7,155 nucleotides of DNA from positions 1 through 7,155 of the forward strand of contig JALUJS010000590.1 of NCBI GenBank assembly GCA_027056825.1, read 5' to 3'. This DNA is from Candidatus Krumholzibacteriia bacterium. GTDB lineage: Bacteria; Krumholzibacteriota; Krumholzibacteriia; LZORAL124-64-63. A program made the translations under genes and the position numbers. Within the stretch, counting starts at the first letter, position 1; every line of letters starts with the position of its first letter. The notes under the pieces are model-generated. The model was not told where the DNA came from and made no database searches. It saw only the letters and a list, made by a program, of their open reading frames with translations. Shown here in pieces: positions 1 through 5,260 of this stretch.

Positions 1-6
1 TATAAT
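1..6 (+). promoter_or_regulatory. Possible -10 element (TATAAT) of the first gene
   Basis: The window opens on a perfect TATAAT in a GC-rich genome. Any -35 box would lie outside the window, so the promoter cannot be confirmed. If it is real, transcription would begin near 12-14 and give a leader of about 93 nt before the ATG at 106. The hexamer alone is weak evidence. Confidence 0.3.
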
Positions 7-21
7 TCGCAATAATTCTTC

Positions 22-49
22 GGAACCCCCCCCACACCGCCGGGGTTTC
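22..49 (+). other. Leader hairpin, GGAACCCC/GGGGTTTC
   Basis: Bases 22-29 pair with 42-49 (8 bp, one G-T wobble) around a C-rich 12-nt loop. No T tract follows, so it is not a standard intrinsic terminator. It lies either in the 5' leader of the first gene or just after an upstream gene outside the window. No known riboswitch class is recognised. Confidence 0.25.
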
Positions 50-75
50 ATGACGGTCCCTTTAGACATCAAGGA

Positions 76-93
76 TTCCTGTCGGGACAGGAA
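76..93 (+). promoter_or_regulatory. Hairpin overlapping the Shine-Dalgarno of the selenoprotein gene
   Basis: TTCCTGT (76-82) pairs perfectly with ACAGGAA (87-93) across the tetraloop CGGG. The 3' arm covers the first part of the ribosome-binding sequence AGGAAGGTG (89-97), which precedes the ATG at 106. The stem is seen directly. A role in lowering or controlling initiation is inference. Confidence 0.35.
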
Positions 94-105
94 GGTGAAA
101 AAACG

Positions 106-1470
106 ATGCTGACAAGCAACGGATTTGCGCGCGTGCGGCTCTTGGCATTCCTGCTGGCCCTCCTGGTCATGCTTGCTGCCGCGGCCGCGACGGCCGCGGA
201 CAGAAGCGCGGACAAAGGCCATTGGAAGAACGTCCACCTGGTGTACACCACCGACATCAAGGGCAAGATCGAGCCCTGCGGGTGAAAGTCCCATCAGCGT
301 GGCGGGCTGGCCCGGAGGGTCAGCTTCTTGGACGGATTATGGGACAAGGGTGTACCGGTTCTGCAACTGGACGGCGGCGACCTTTTTGGACGTCGTAACC
401 AGAACGAGCGCTTCCAGACCGAGTTCCTGTGTGAGCAGGTAGGGGAACTGGGCGTGGATGCCATCGGCCTCGGCGAGCAGGACCTCAACTACGGGCTGGA
501 GTTCCTGCGCTCGATGATGGACAAGTACGGTCTGCCCTTCACCAACGCGAACGTGCGGGATGCGGCCAGCGGCGAGTTGATCCTGCCGCAGTACCTGATC
601 GTCAAGCGCGGCGGCATCACCTTCGGGATTGTCAGCGTGCTGGATCCGGCGCAGAAGATCATCACCATGTCCGAGAAGGACGAGACCTTCCAGGTCGACG
701 ATCCGGTGACGGTCCTGCGGGAACTGGTGCCGCAACTGCGGGAGAAGGTCGATACCGTGGTGCTGCTCGGACACCTGGGCGATTCCCAGACCGATAACGT
801 GGTCCGGGAGATCTCGGGCATCGACATCTCGGTGACCGGACACACCTACCGGAACACGACCACCGAGCGGATCCTCAATGACACGGCCATGCTGTGCGCC
901 GCCTACGAGGGCCGCTTCATCGGCGACGCGGACCTGATGATCTCCCCGGACGACGGCAAGGTCATGGCCATCGCCGTCCAGGTCACCTCCCTGGACGACA
1001 AGATCGACAGCGACGAGGAGATGCTGGCCAAGATCAAGGACTTCAAGCAGCGGTTGACGGAGTTCAAGGAGGCCAAGCGCGCCGCCTATCCGCGGACCTT
1101 CGGCTCGGACCGGGAGAACTTCCTGGGCGACCGTACCTGCAAGGGCTGTCACGAGGACGCCTGGTCGGTCTACGTGAAGTCCGGCCATATGCGGGCCTTC
1201 GCGACCCTGCGCAACAAGGGGCAGCACTTCGAGCCGGACTGCCTGGTTTGCCACACCACGGGTTACCAGTACAAGAACGGCTACTCCGATGAGAGTCCCT
1301 TCAACCGCCTGATCAACGTGCAATGCGAGGCCTGTCACGGCTACGGGACGCAGCACGCCCGTGACGGCAAGTGGGGGGCGCAGGCCAAGGATTCTTGCGT
1401 GACCTGCCACGACCAGAAGAACAGTCCGGAATTCGACTATGAAACCTACTGGGAAAAGATCAAGCACTAG
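106..1470 (+). CDS. Sec-containing metallophosphatase-like/tetraheme cytochrome c fusion (ExtKL-like selenoprotein)
   Basis: This is a 454-residue exported protein, read through an in-frame TGA at codon 60. The start ATG has an SD (AAGGTG, 92-97) and begins a signal peptide: basic start, hydrophobic core about residues 11-29, cleavage near A31. No lipobox is seen. Residues about 43-260 resemble an UshA/5'-nucleotidase-type metallophosphoesterase: TTDIKG (motif I), PCG-Sec then GGLARR, LDGGDLF (II), GLGEQDLNYG (III), LLGHLG (IV), TGHTY (V). Several usual metal ligands are changed (DxH to DIK, GNHE to GEQD, GHxH to GHTY), so phosphatase activity is doubtful. Residues 345-435 carry four CxxCH motifs (C345, C379, C407, C431) in a cytochrome c554-like arrangement with 'SGH' and 'CEACHGYG'. 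The probable role is periplasmic electron transfer or redox chemistry. From memory, RefSeq names a '(seleno)protein ExtKL' multiheme family that fits; I cannot check this. The alternative is a nonsense mutation or sequencing error at the TGA. The gene overlaps the next by 32 nt. Confidence 0.85.
283..285 (+). other. In-frame TGA, probable selenocysteine codon (Sec60)
   Basis: The ATG at 106 and the long downstream frame ending at 1470 share one phase, and this TGA is the only stop between them. The residues before it (KIEPCG) and after it (KSHQRGGLARR) together reproduce the PCGC-x5-GGLARR signature I know from UshA-like relatives, with TGA at the second Cys. TGC or TGT would need one base change. 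Cys-to-Sec exchange at a conserved Cys is the classic mark of a selenoprotein. Confidence 0.8.
306..324 (+). promoter_or_regulatory. Bacterial SECIS-like hairpin
   Basis: GCTGGCCC (306-313) pairs with GGGTCAGC (317-324): 8 bp with one G-U wobble, around the loop GGA (or loop CGGAG if the top pair opens). The apical loop begins 28 nt after the TGA, inside the roughly 16-37 nt range usual for bacterial SECIS elements, and a G lies within the first two loop positions. It falls inside the coding sequence for the GGLARRVS segment. It would recruit SelB with Sec-tRNA, which must be encoded elsewhere. Confidence 0.65.
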
Positions 1471-2263
1471 GACGCCGGTTGCGGCCGTCCTGGTCTTCAT
1501 GGGTCTTCTGGGCGCGGGCTTTCCTGCCCGCGCCCTCGACCTTTTCACCCTCTGGCGGCAGCCGGAGATCCCGCTGGACCTGACGCCCGGCTCATGGGTG
1601 ATCTACCGTTCCCAGACCCTGGCGTCCGGGCGGCAGGATGTCGGCCTGACCCGCATCGCTTGCCTGCCCGCTCCCGGGGGCGCGGACGACGGTGACCGGG
1701 TGTTCGAGATCATGCCCGTGGAGGAGAGGGACGACGGCACGCTGGAACCGGAGCCGGGGCAGGGGGTGTGGCTGTGGCTGGACGGTTCCCTCGCCGACCG
1801 CCAGGGCGACCTGCTGGACAACGTCCGTGAAGCCTGGCAATGGGATGACGGGCGGGCGGTTCCCCTGGATCCCCGCTCCCTGAAGGACGACCCTCTGGCG
1901 GGTCAGATCCTGCGCTCCGCATTCACTCCCGACACCGTGGAGAGACACGATCCCACCACCCGCATCATCGCCGGCCGGCAGTTCCTCTGCGAGCAACTGG
2001 TGATGGCCGCGCGAGATACCCAGACCGCCGAGCTTCCGGCCGGTCGCATGATCCAGGTTTCCAGCCACGAGGTGACCGCTGCCTTCAGCCCCGAACTCCC
2101 CTTGCTGGGGCTGGCGTTCGTGAGCGAGCGGATCATGTCCGAATCCTCCCTGGACGGGGGGCGGTCGCGTTTCCGGGCACCTCCGCCGCGGGTGCGGGTC
2201 GAGGTCATGGAACTTGTGGCTTTCGGCGCGGATGCAGAGTCCCTGCTGGGGGCGGGCGATTGA
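1439..2263 (+). CDS. Exported protein of unknown function
   Basis: This 274-residue protein is not recognised. The ATG at 1439 lies inside the preceding cytochrome gene (32-nt overlap). It is preferred because it supplies a full signal peptide: basic n-region (KPTGKRSSTR), hydrophobic stretch about residues 13-28, and likely cleavage after ARA (residue 32). Starting at Met21 would destroy the signal. No strong SD is seen, which suggests translational coupling to the cytochrome gene. The mature part is acidic and predicted beta-rich, with two Cys (C75, C184) that could form a disulfide. A segment at about 178-232 (AGR..C...LPAG....S.ELPLLGLAFVSER) resembles the beta-sheet layout of secreted LolA/DUF3108-like proteins, but that link is weak. 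Its position suggests a periplasmic partner of the Sec/heme protein. Confidence 0.8.
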   Translation: MKPTGKRSSTRTPVAAVLVFMGLLGAGFPARALDLFTLWRQPEIPLDLTPGSWVIYRSQTLASGRQDVGLTRIACLPAPGGADDGDRVFEIMPVEERDDGTLEPEPGQGVWLWLDGSLADRQGDLLDNVREAWQWDDGRAVPLDPRSLKDDPLAGQILRSAFTPDTVERHDPTTRIIAGRQFLCEQLVMAARDTQTAELPAGRMIQVSSHEVTAAFSPELPLLGLAFVSERIMSESSLDGGRSRFRAPPPRVRVEVMELVAFGADAESLLGAGD

Positions 2264-2289
2264 CCAGCCGCAACCATTTGTGATATAAT
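2260..2289 (+). promoter_or_regulatory. Sigma-70-type extended -10 promoter, probably giving a leaderless mRNA
   Basis: TTGACC (2260-2265) and TATAAT (2284-2289) are separated by 18 nt. TG at 2281-2282 makes an extended -10 (TGATATAAT). The -35 overlaps the TGA stop of the preceding gene. The expected start point, about 7 nt after the -10, is the A of the ATG at 2296, and no SD lies in between. The boxes are seen directly; the start point is inferred. Confidence 0.75.
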
Positions 2290-2295
2290 AACCTC

Positions 2296-3129
2296 ATGAT
2301 TGCCAAGGACCTGAAAGCCTATCGGGCGGAGGCCTACGACTACCTGTTGCAGCAGCAGGTGCCGCAGCCTACCGCCTCGGTGGCGCGCCGTCTGTTCGGC
2401 CCGCAGCGCCACGAGATGCCCGAGACCCAGGTCGTCGTGCGGGCCCTGTTGCAGACCGATCCACGCTTCCTCGAAACCCACGACCGCTGCTGGTCCGTCC
2501 TTGAATCCCCCTTGATGCAGACCCCCCTGTTGGACGCCACCTACGCGGTGGTGGATCTGGAGACCACAGGCAGCGTCATCGGCGTGGACGAAATCATCGA
2601 GGTGGGGGTCTACCAGGTGCGCAAGGGCCGCATCTCGCGGAAGATGGGCACCCGCGTGTGGACCGATCGCCCCATTCCGCCCTGGGTCGCCCGACTGACG
2701 GGGATCCACAACGAGGATCTCAAGGGCGCGCCCACGTTCTCGGACATCGCCCCGAAGCTCCTGAAGCTCCTGGACGGGCACGTCTTCGTCGCCCACGACA
2801 TCCGGTTCGACCTTCCGTTCCTGCGCTGGGAGTTCGCCCGCCGCGGCATGTCCCTGCCCGCGGTCACGGGCCTGTGCACCCTGGAGCTTTCCCGGCGGCT
2901 GTGGCCCGATTTGACCAGCCGCAGCCTGTCCGACCTCGCGCGCCACTTCAAACTCGCGCATGAGAATCCGCACCGCGCAGCCGATGACGCCGGAGCCACC
3001 GCCGGTGTCCTGGCCACCGCCCTGCGCACCGCGCGCGAGCGGGGCATCACCAGCCTCGGCGAACTCTACACCATGCAGCGGTCGCGGGCGGTCGGCGAGG
3101 ACCTCGCCGCGCGCACTGCGGAGTCGTAA
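2296..3129 (+). CDS. DnaQ-like DEDDh 3'-5' exonuclease with N-terminal winged-helix-like region
   Basis: This 277-residue cytoplasmic protein removes 3'-terminal nucleotides by two-metal-ion hydrolysis, judging from its family. The exonuclease domain spans about residues 82-245. Exo I is VVDLETTG (D87, E89), Exo II is AHDIRFDLPFL (D172), and Exo III is HRAADDAGAT (H226, D231), so the full DEDDh set is present. The TGIHNEDL segment before Exo II is typical of the epsilon/PolC exonuclease group. Residues 1-75, with LLQTDPRFLETHDRCWSVLE, look like a HARE-HTH or related winged helix, a nucleic-acid-binding accessory. Some related proteins add a GIY-YIG nuclease after the exonuclease; this one does not. 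The substrate (proofreading, repair or RNA) cannot be told. The ATG is chosen because a strong promoter ends 6 nt before it; no SD is present. It stands alone, between two promoters. Confidence 0.92.
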   Translation: MIAKDLKAYRAEAYDYLLQQQVPQPTASVARRLFGPQRHEMPETQVVVRALLQTDPRFLETHDRCWSVLESPLMQTPLLDATYAVVDLETTGSVIGVDEIIEVGVYQVRKGRISRKMGTRVWTDRPIPPWVARLTGIHNEDLKGAPTFSDIAPKLLKLLDGHVFVAHDIRFDLPFLRWEFARRGMSLPAVTGLCTLELSRRLWPDLTSRSLSDLARHFKLAHENPHRAADDAGATAGVLATALRTARERGITSLGELYTMQRSRAVGEDLAARTAES

Positions 3130-3165
3130 TTCCGCTTCCTGTGACCGAAAAATCGTCCCACCCTG

Positions 3166-3194
3166 TTGACTCTTCTGCCTCTTTGCTATAGGAT
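3166..3194 (+). promoter_or_regulatory. Predicted sigma-70-type promoter for the three-gene operon
   Basis: TTGACT (3166-3171) lies 17 nt before TAGGAT (3189-3194), which matches 4 of 6 bases of the -10 consensus. An overlapping TATAGG (3187-3192) would give a 15-nt spacer. Transcription would start near 3201, leaving a leader of about 75 nt. Confidence 0.5.
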
Positions 3195-3208
3195 GCGCCG
3201 AAGTATCC

Positions 3209-3223
3209 ACCTGCGGTGCAGGT
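3209..3223 (+). other. Small hairpin at the start of the operon leader
   Basis: ACCTGC (3209-3214) pairs perfectly with GCAGGT (3218-3223) across the loop GGT. It falls near the 5' end of the predicted transcript, where it could stabilise the mRNA. No U tract follows, so it is not a terminator. Confidence 0.3.
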
Positions 3224-3275
3224 CCCAGGGAACGCACCCCACGTCGATACCCTTCCCAAAGCCAAGGAGGAGCCC

Positions 3276-3455
3276 ATGGCTGCCATCAAGGAAGATGACA
3301 TTCTCATCCGTGACGAGAGTTTCGTGAAGTACGAACGCCTGCTGACCAAGGCCGAGGCCGAAGGCCGCATCGACGGCCCTTGCAAGTGCCTGGTCTGCGG
3401 CATGCGGTATCTGACCAAGGAAGAGGCGGATGCCTGCTGCAAGATCCCGACTTGA
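3276..3455 (+). CDS. Small Cys-rich, probably zinc-binding protein
   Basis: This is a 59-residue protein, not assigned to a named family. The ATG at 3276 is chosen over the upstream in-frame GTG at 3216 because a strong SD (AAGGAGG, 3264-3270) sits 5 nt before it, and the extra 20 residues carry no conserved-looking pattern. The N-terminal half is charged and probably helical (IKEDDILIRDESF, then KYERLLTKAEAEG). The C-terminal half holds five Cys: C36, C38 and C41 (CKCLVCG), and C54, C55 just before the end. CxxC followed by CC suggests one zinc site. It lies 9 nt before the zinc-ribbon/Tudor-like gene and is almost certainly co-transcribed with it. The two may bind a common partner. Confidence 0.8.
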   Translation: MAAIKEDDILIRDESFVKYERLLTKAEAEGRIDGPCKCLVCGMRYLTKEEADACCKIPT

Positions 3456-3464
3456 GAGATCCCG

Positions 3465-4079
3465 ATGAAAAGCAAGAACTACTGTTCAGTCTGCAAGCAG
3501 TGGCTGGACATGGAGGTCGTCACCAGCGGCGATGCCGAGGATGACGATGGCGTCACCTGGTACCGTTGCCCCGGCTGTCAGGGTTTCCTGCCCAAGTTGA
3601 ACGCCGGGGCCGAAGACGGACCGGCCGACACTCCGGTGGCCGTCGAGGACGAACCCGTCCCCGCGGCGGCCGACGCCGAACCGGCTGTGGACACAGCTTC
3701 CCCCATCCCGGAGGAGCCCACGGCTCCCCTTGCCGATTTGTCCGCGGATCTTCCCGCCGTGGACATTGCGGAGGAGGCCGTCGACGAGGATACGGAAGCT
3801 GCCGGCGGGAAAGCCGGCGGGGATGACGGCCAGGAAGCGGCCGCACCGCCCGAACCGGTGGGCGAGTACGCGGCCATGCTCGCCGAAGCCGACGTCACCC
3901 AGGCCAGGCCCTACCGGCCCTGGGACACCTACGCCGAAGGCGACTGCATCCTTCACCTGGCCTGGAATGACTGCGGCATCGTGGTGGGCAAGGAGGATCT
4001 GCCCGGCGGCCGCCATGTCATCAAGGTCTTCTTCTCCGAGGCCGGGGTCGTCCGGCTGATCGAGAACTCCCCGCAATGA
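3465..4079 (+). CDS. Zinc-ribbon, acidic linker and Tudor-like C-terminal domain protein
   Basis: This 204-residue cytoplasmic protein has three parts. Residues 1-45 form a zinc ribbon with CSVC (C7, C10) and CPGC (C35, C38). Residues about 48-131 are a disordered linker rich in Ala, Pro, Glu and Asp. Residues about 133-204 are a compact beta-rich domain: RPYRPWDTYAEGDCILHL, then WNDCGIVVGKE, GGRHVIKVFF and GVVRLIE. That pattern (YxxGDxIxHxxWxxxGxVxxx...VxFxxxGxxxL) resembles the Tudor/SH3-like C-terminal domain of UvrD/PcrA helicases, which contacts RNA polymerase. A role as an adaptor binding nucleic acid or RNA polymerase is inference. The start has only a weak SD (GAGAG, 3454-3458), and the gene overlaps the next by ATGA. 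Confidence 0.85.
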   Translation: MKSKNYCSVCKQWLDMEVVTSGDAEDDDGVTWYRCPGCQGFLPKLNAGAEDGPADTPVAVEDEPVPAAADAEPAVDTASPIPEEPTAPLADLSADLPAVDIAEEAVDEDTEAAGGKAGGDDGQEAAAPPEPVGEYAAMLAEADVTQARPYRPWDTYAEGDCILHLAWNDCGIVVGKEDLPGGRHVIKVFFSEAGVVRLIENSPQ

Positions 4080-5026
4080 GCGCCGCGCCGGCCGCCCCGA
4101 CACGCCCGTGGAGGGCTCTCCTGCCGGCCGCGGCGCTGCTGGCCGCGGGTCTGTTTTTCGCCGCGGCCCCGGTGCGCGCGCAGATCCTGCACCTGGATCC
4201 CATACCCTGGTCCTCGCCGGCGGACTCCACGTCCCGCCTGGCCCTCGAGGTCGCCGCCGACCACTTCTTCGACGCCCGCTACGACTGGTCCGTGAACCGC
4301 CTGCTGCTGACGGTCATCCTGCCGGGAGGAGACGCCGGGCGGTTCTTCGTGCGCATGCCCCATGTGACCTTCGACACCGGCAACGTGCCCGTGCTGCAAC
4401 GGTGGCCGGGTATCCGGGGCGAGGACATGGCCGCGGACTGGCCCGGCTCCGGGCGGGTCAACGGCTTCGGCCAGCTCGAGGCCGGGACCATGGGCGGCTT
4501 GTCCCTGCCCCTGCTGGGACAAGTGGCCTACGGCGCCGCTCTGGGGCTGCCCGTCGGCTCCGAAGACCTCTACCCCTTCTCATCGACGAGCATGCCGCTG
4601 CGCCTGGAACTGCGCAAGTCCGCCCGCGTGGCCGGACCCCTGCACCTGCACCTTGTCGCGGGCACGCGGGCGAGCATGGGCTCGGGACGTGCGGGGCTTG
4701 ACGAGGACGCCTTCACCCCGGGCCGTCACCTGGGGGCCGAACTGGACTGGTACCGGGGCCGGGGATCCCGCCTGGCATGGACCCTCGACCGCGGGGATTT
4801 CGACGGCCGGACCTCGCTGCTGGCGGGCATGCAGGTCTGGTTCCCGTGGACCGCCGACGGATCGGTGGGCCTGAAGGCGGCCAGGGAGCTGGAGGAGGAC
4901 GAGGATCGCCCCGCCCAGTGGTACGTCACCCTGGCCTGGCGCTTCGATTCCCCTGCCTATCGTCCGTCTCCGGCACCGGGCAAAATGCCTTCCTCCGATG
5001 AGGCCGAGGCCGAAGAACAGCCCTGA
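4076..5026 (+). CDS. Exported beta-rich protein, probably outer-membrane barrel
   Basis: This is a 316-residue protein of unrecognised family. The ATG overlaps the preceding stop (ATGA), a sign of translational coupling. Residues 1-35 form a signal peptide: PTRPWR, a long Ala/Leu core, and cleavage after VRA before QILHLD. The mature chain shows repeated short amphipathic segments rich in aromatics, Gly and alternating hydrophobics, for example LALEVAADHFFDARYDW, LLLTVILP, LHLHLVAGTR, LGAELDWYRG, LLAGMQVWFPW and WYVTLAWRF. These are expected for transmembrane beta strands, with the last strand ending in WRF. A Pro/Glu-rich tail of about 25 residues follows, which is unusual because most barrels end at the last strand. 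DUF3187-like barrels are a possible comparison, but I cannot confirm it. Why it is co-transcribed with cytoplasmic zinc proteins is unclear. Confidence 0.8.
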   Translation: MSAAPAAPTRPWRALLPAAALLAAGLFFAAAPVRAQILHLDPIPWSSPADSTSRLALEVAADHFFDARYDWSVNRLLLTVILPGGDAGRFFVRMPHVTFDTGNVPVLQRWPGIRGEDMAADWPGSGRVNGFGQLEAGTMGGLSLPLLGQVAYGAALGLPVGSEDLYPFSSTSMPLRLELRKSARVAGPLHLHLVAGTRASMGSGRAGLDEDAFTPGRHLGAELDWYRGRGSRLAWTLDRGDFDGRTSLLAGMQVWFPWTADGSVGLKAARELEEDEDRPAQWYVTLAWRFDSPAYRPSPAPGKMPSSDEAEAEEQP

Positions 5027-5260
5027 CCATCCTTTGGTCCGGGAATGCGGCCCCTTGCCCCATATCCCGTTACCTGTGTTGTAACTTTTAGCCCCACAAG
5101 TAATTATCCTTGGTCGGAGGGCGCGCGGAGCCCCGCCAGGGTCCCTTGTCCGGCCCCACTTTCGGACAGGGGGATCGGGACGAAGGCATGGCATATCCCT
5201 TGCCCCTATGGGGATGGATCACCCACGAGCATCCTGTTTTGCACCTTGCGGGGAAGTCTT
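5027..5260 (+). promoter_or_regulatory. Intergenic promoter and structured 5' leader of the signalling operon
   Basis: This 234-nt stretch holds no supported gene. A possible promoter is TTGTAA (5079-5084), a 17-nt spacer, and AATTAT (5102-5107); this AT-rich patch stands out in the GC-rich surroundings. The transcript would then carry a leader of about 147 nt containing the strong stem at 5143-5172 and a small CCCC-TAT-GGGG hairpin at 5203-5213. GGGGA (5250-5254) precedes the GTG start by 6 nt. No riboswitch class is recognised and no clear terminator is seen for the upstream operon. Confidence 0.4.
5143..5172 (+). other. Strong leader hairpin, CCCTTGTCCG/CGGACAGGGG
   Basis: Bases 5143-5152 pair with 5163-5172 (10 bp, one G-U) around the loop GCCCCACTTT. 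No U tract follows. It is in the expected 5' leader of the histidine-kinase-like gene and may be a protein- or RNA-binding site, or the end of an upstream transcript. The function is unknown. Confidence 0.4.

Noticed and set aside
328..1470. Cytochrome gene starting at TTG 328
   Set aside because: It would lack a signal peptide, though CxxCH hemes require export, and would cut the metallophosphatase fold. The frame continues upstream through a single TGA into conserved residues and a proper start at 106.
337..1548. Minus-strand open frame (403 codons) opposite the cytochrome
   Set aside because: It is a shadow of a gene with four heme motifs, and its translation lacks recognisable domains.
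1903..3237. Minus-strand open frame (444 codons) opposite the exonuclease
   Set aside because: The + strand has the full DEDDh motif set and a promoter. The antisense translation shows no domain and spans the intergenic promoter.
3216..3275. GTG start at 3216 for the Cys-rich protein
   Set aside because: It overlaps a 5' leader hairpin and has no SD, whereas ATG 3276 has AAGGAGG at ideal spacing.
5025..5039. GACCA/TGGTC hairpin as terminator of the three-gene operon
   Set aside because: It has only a 5-bp stem and no T tract after it.
5045..5260. Upstream ATG start at 5045 for the kinase-like protein
   Set aside because: The extra 72 residues have Pro/Cys-rich composition without a pattern, include the AT-rich putative promoter and a strong hairpin, and have no good SD. 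GTG 5261 has GGGGA 6 nt upstream.
5109..5260. Known riboswitch (c-di-GMP, fluoride and similar) in the leader
   Set aside because: I could not match the conserved bases of any class I know; only unnamed stems are supported.
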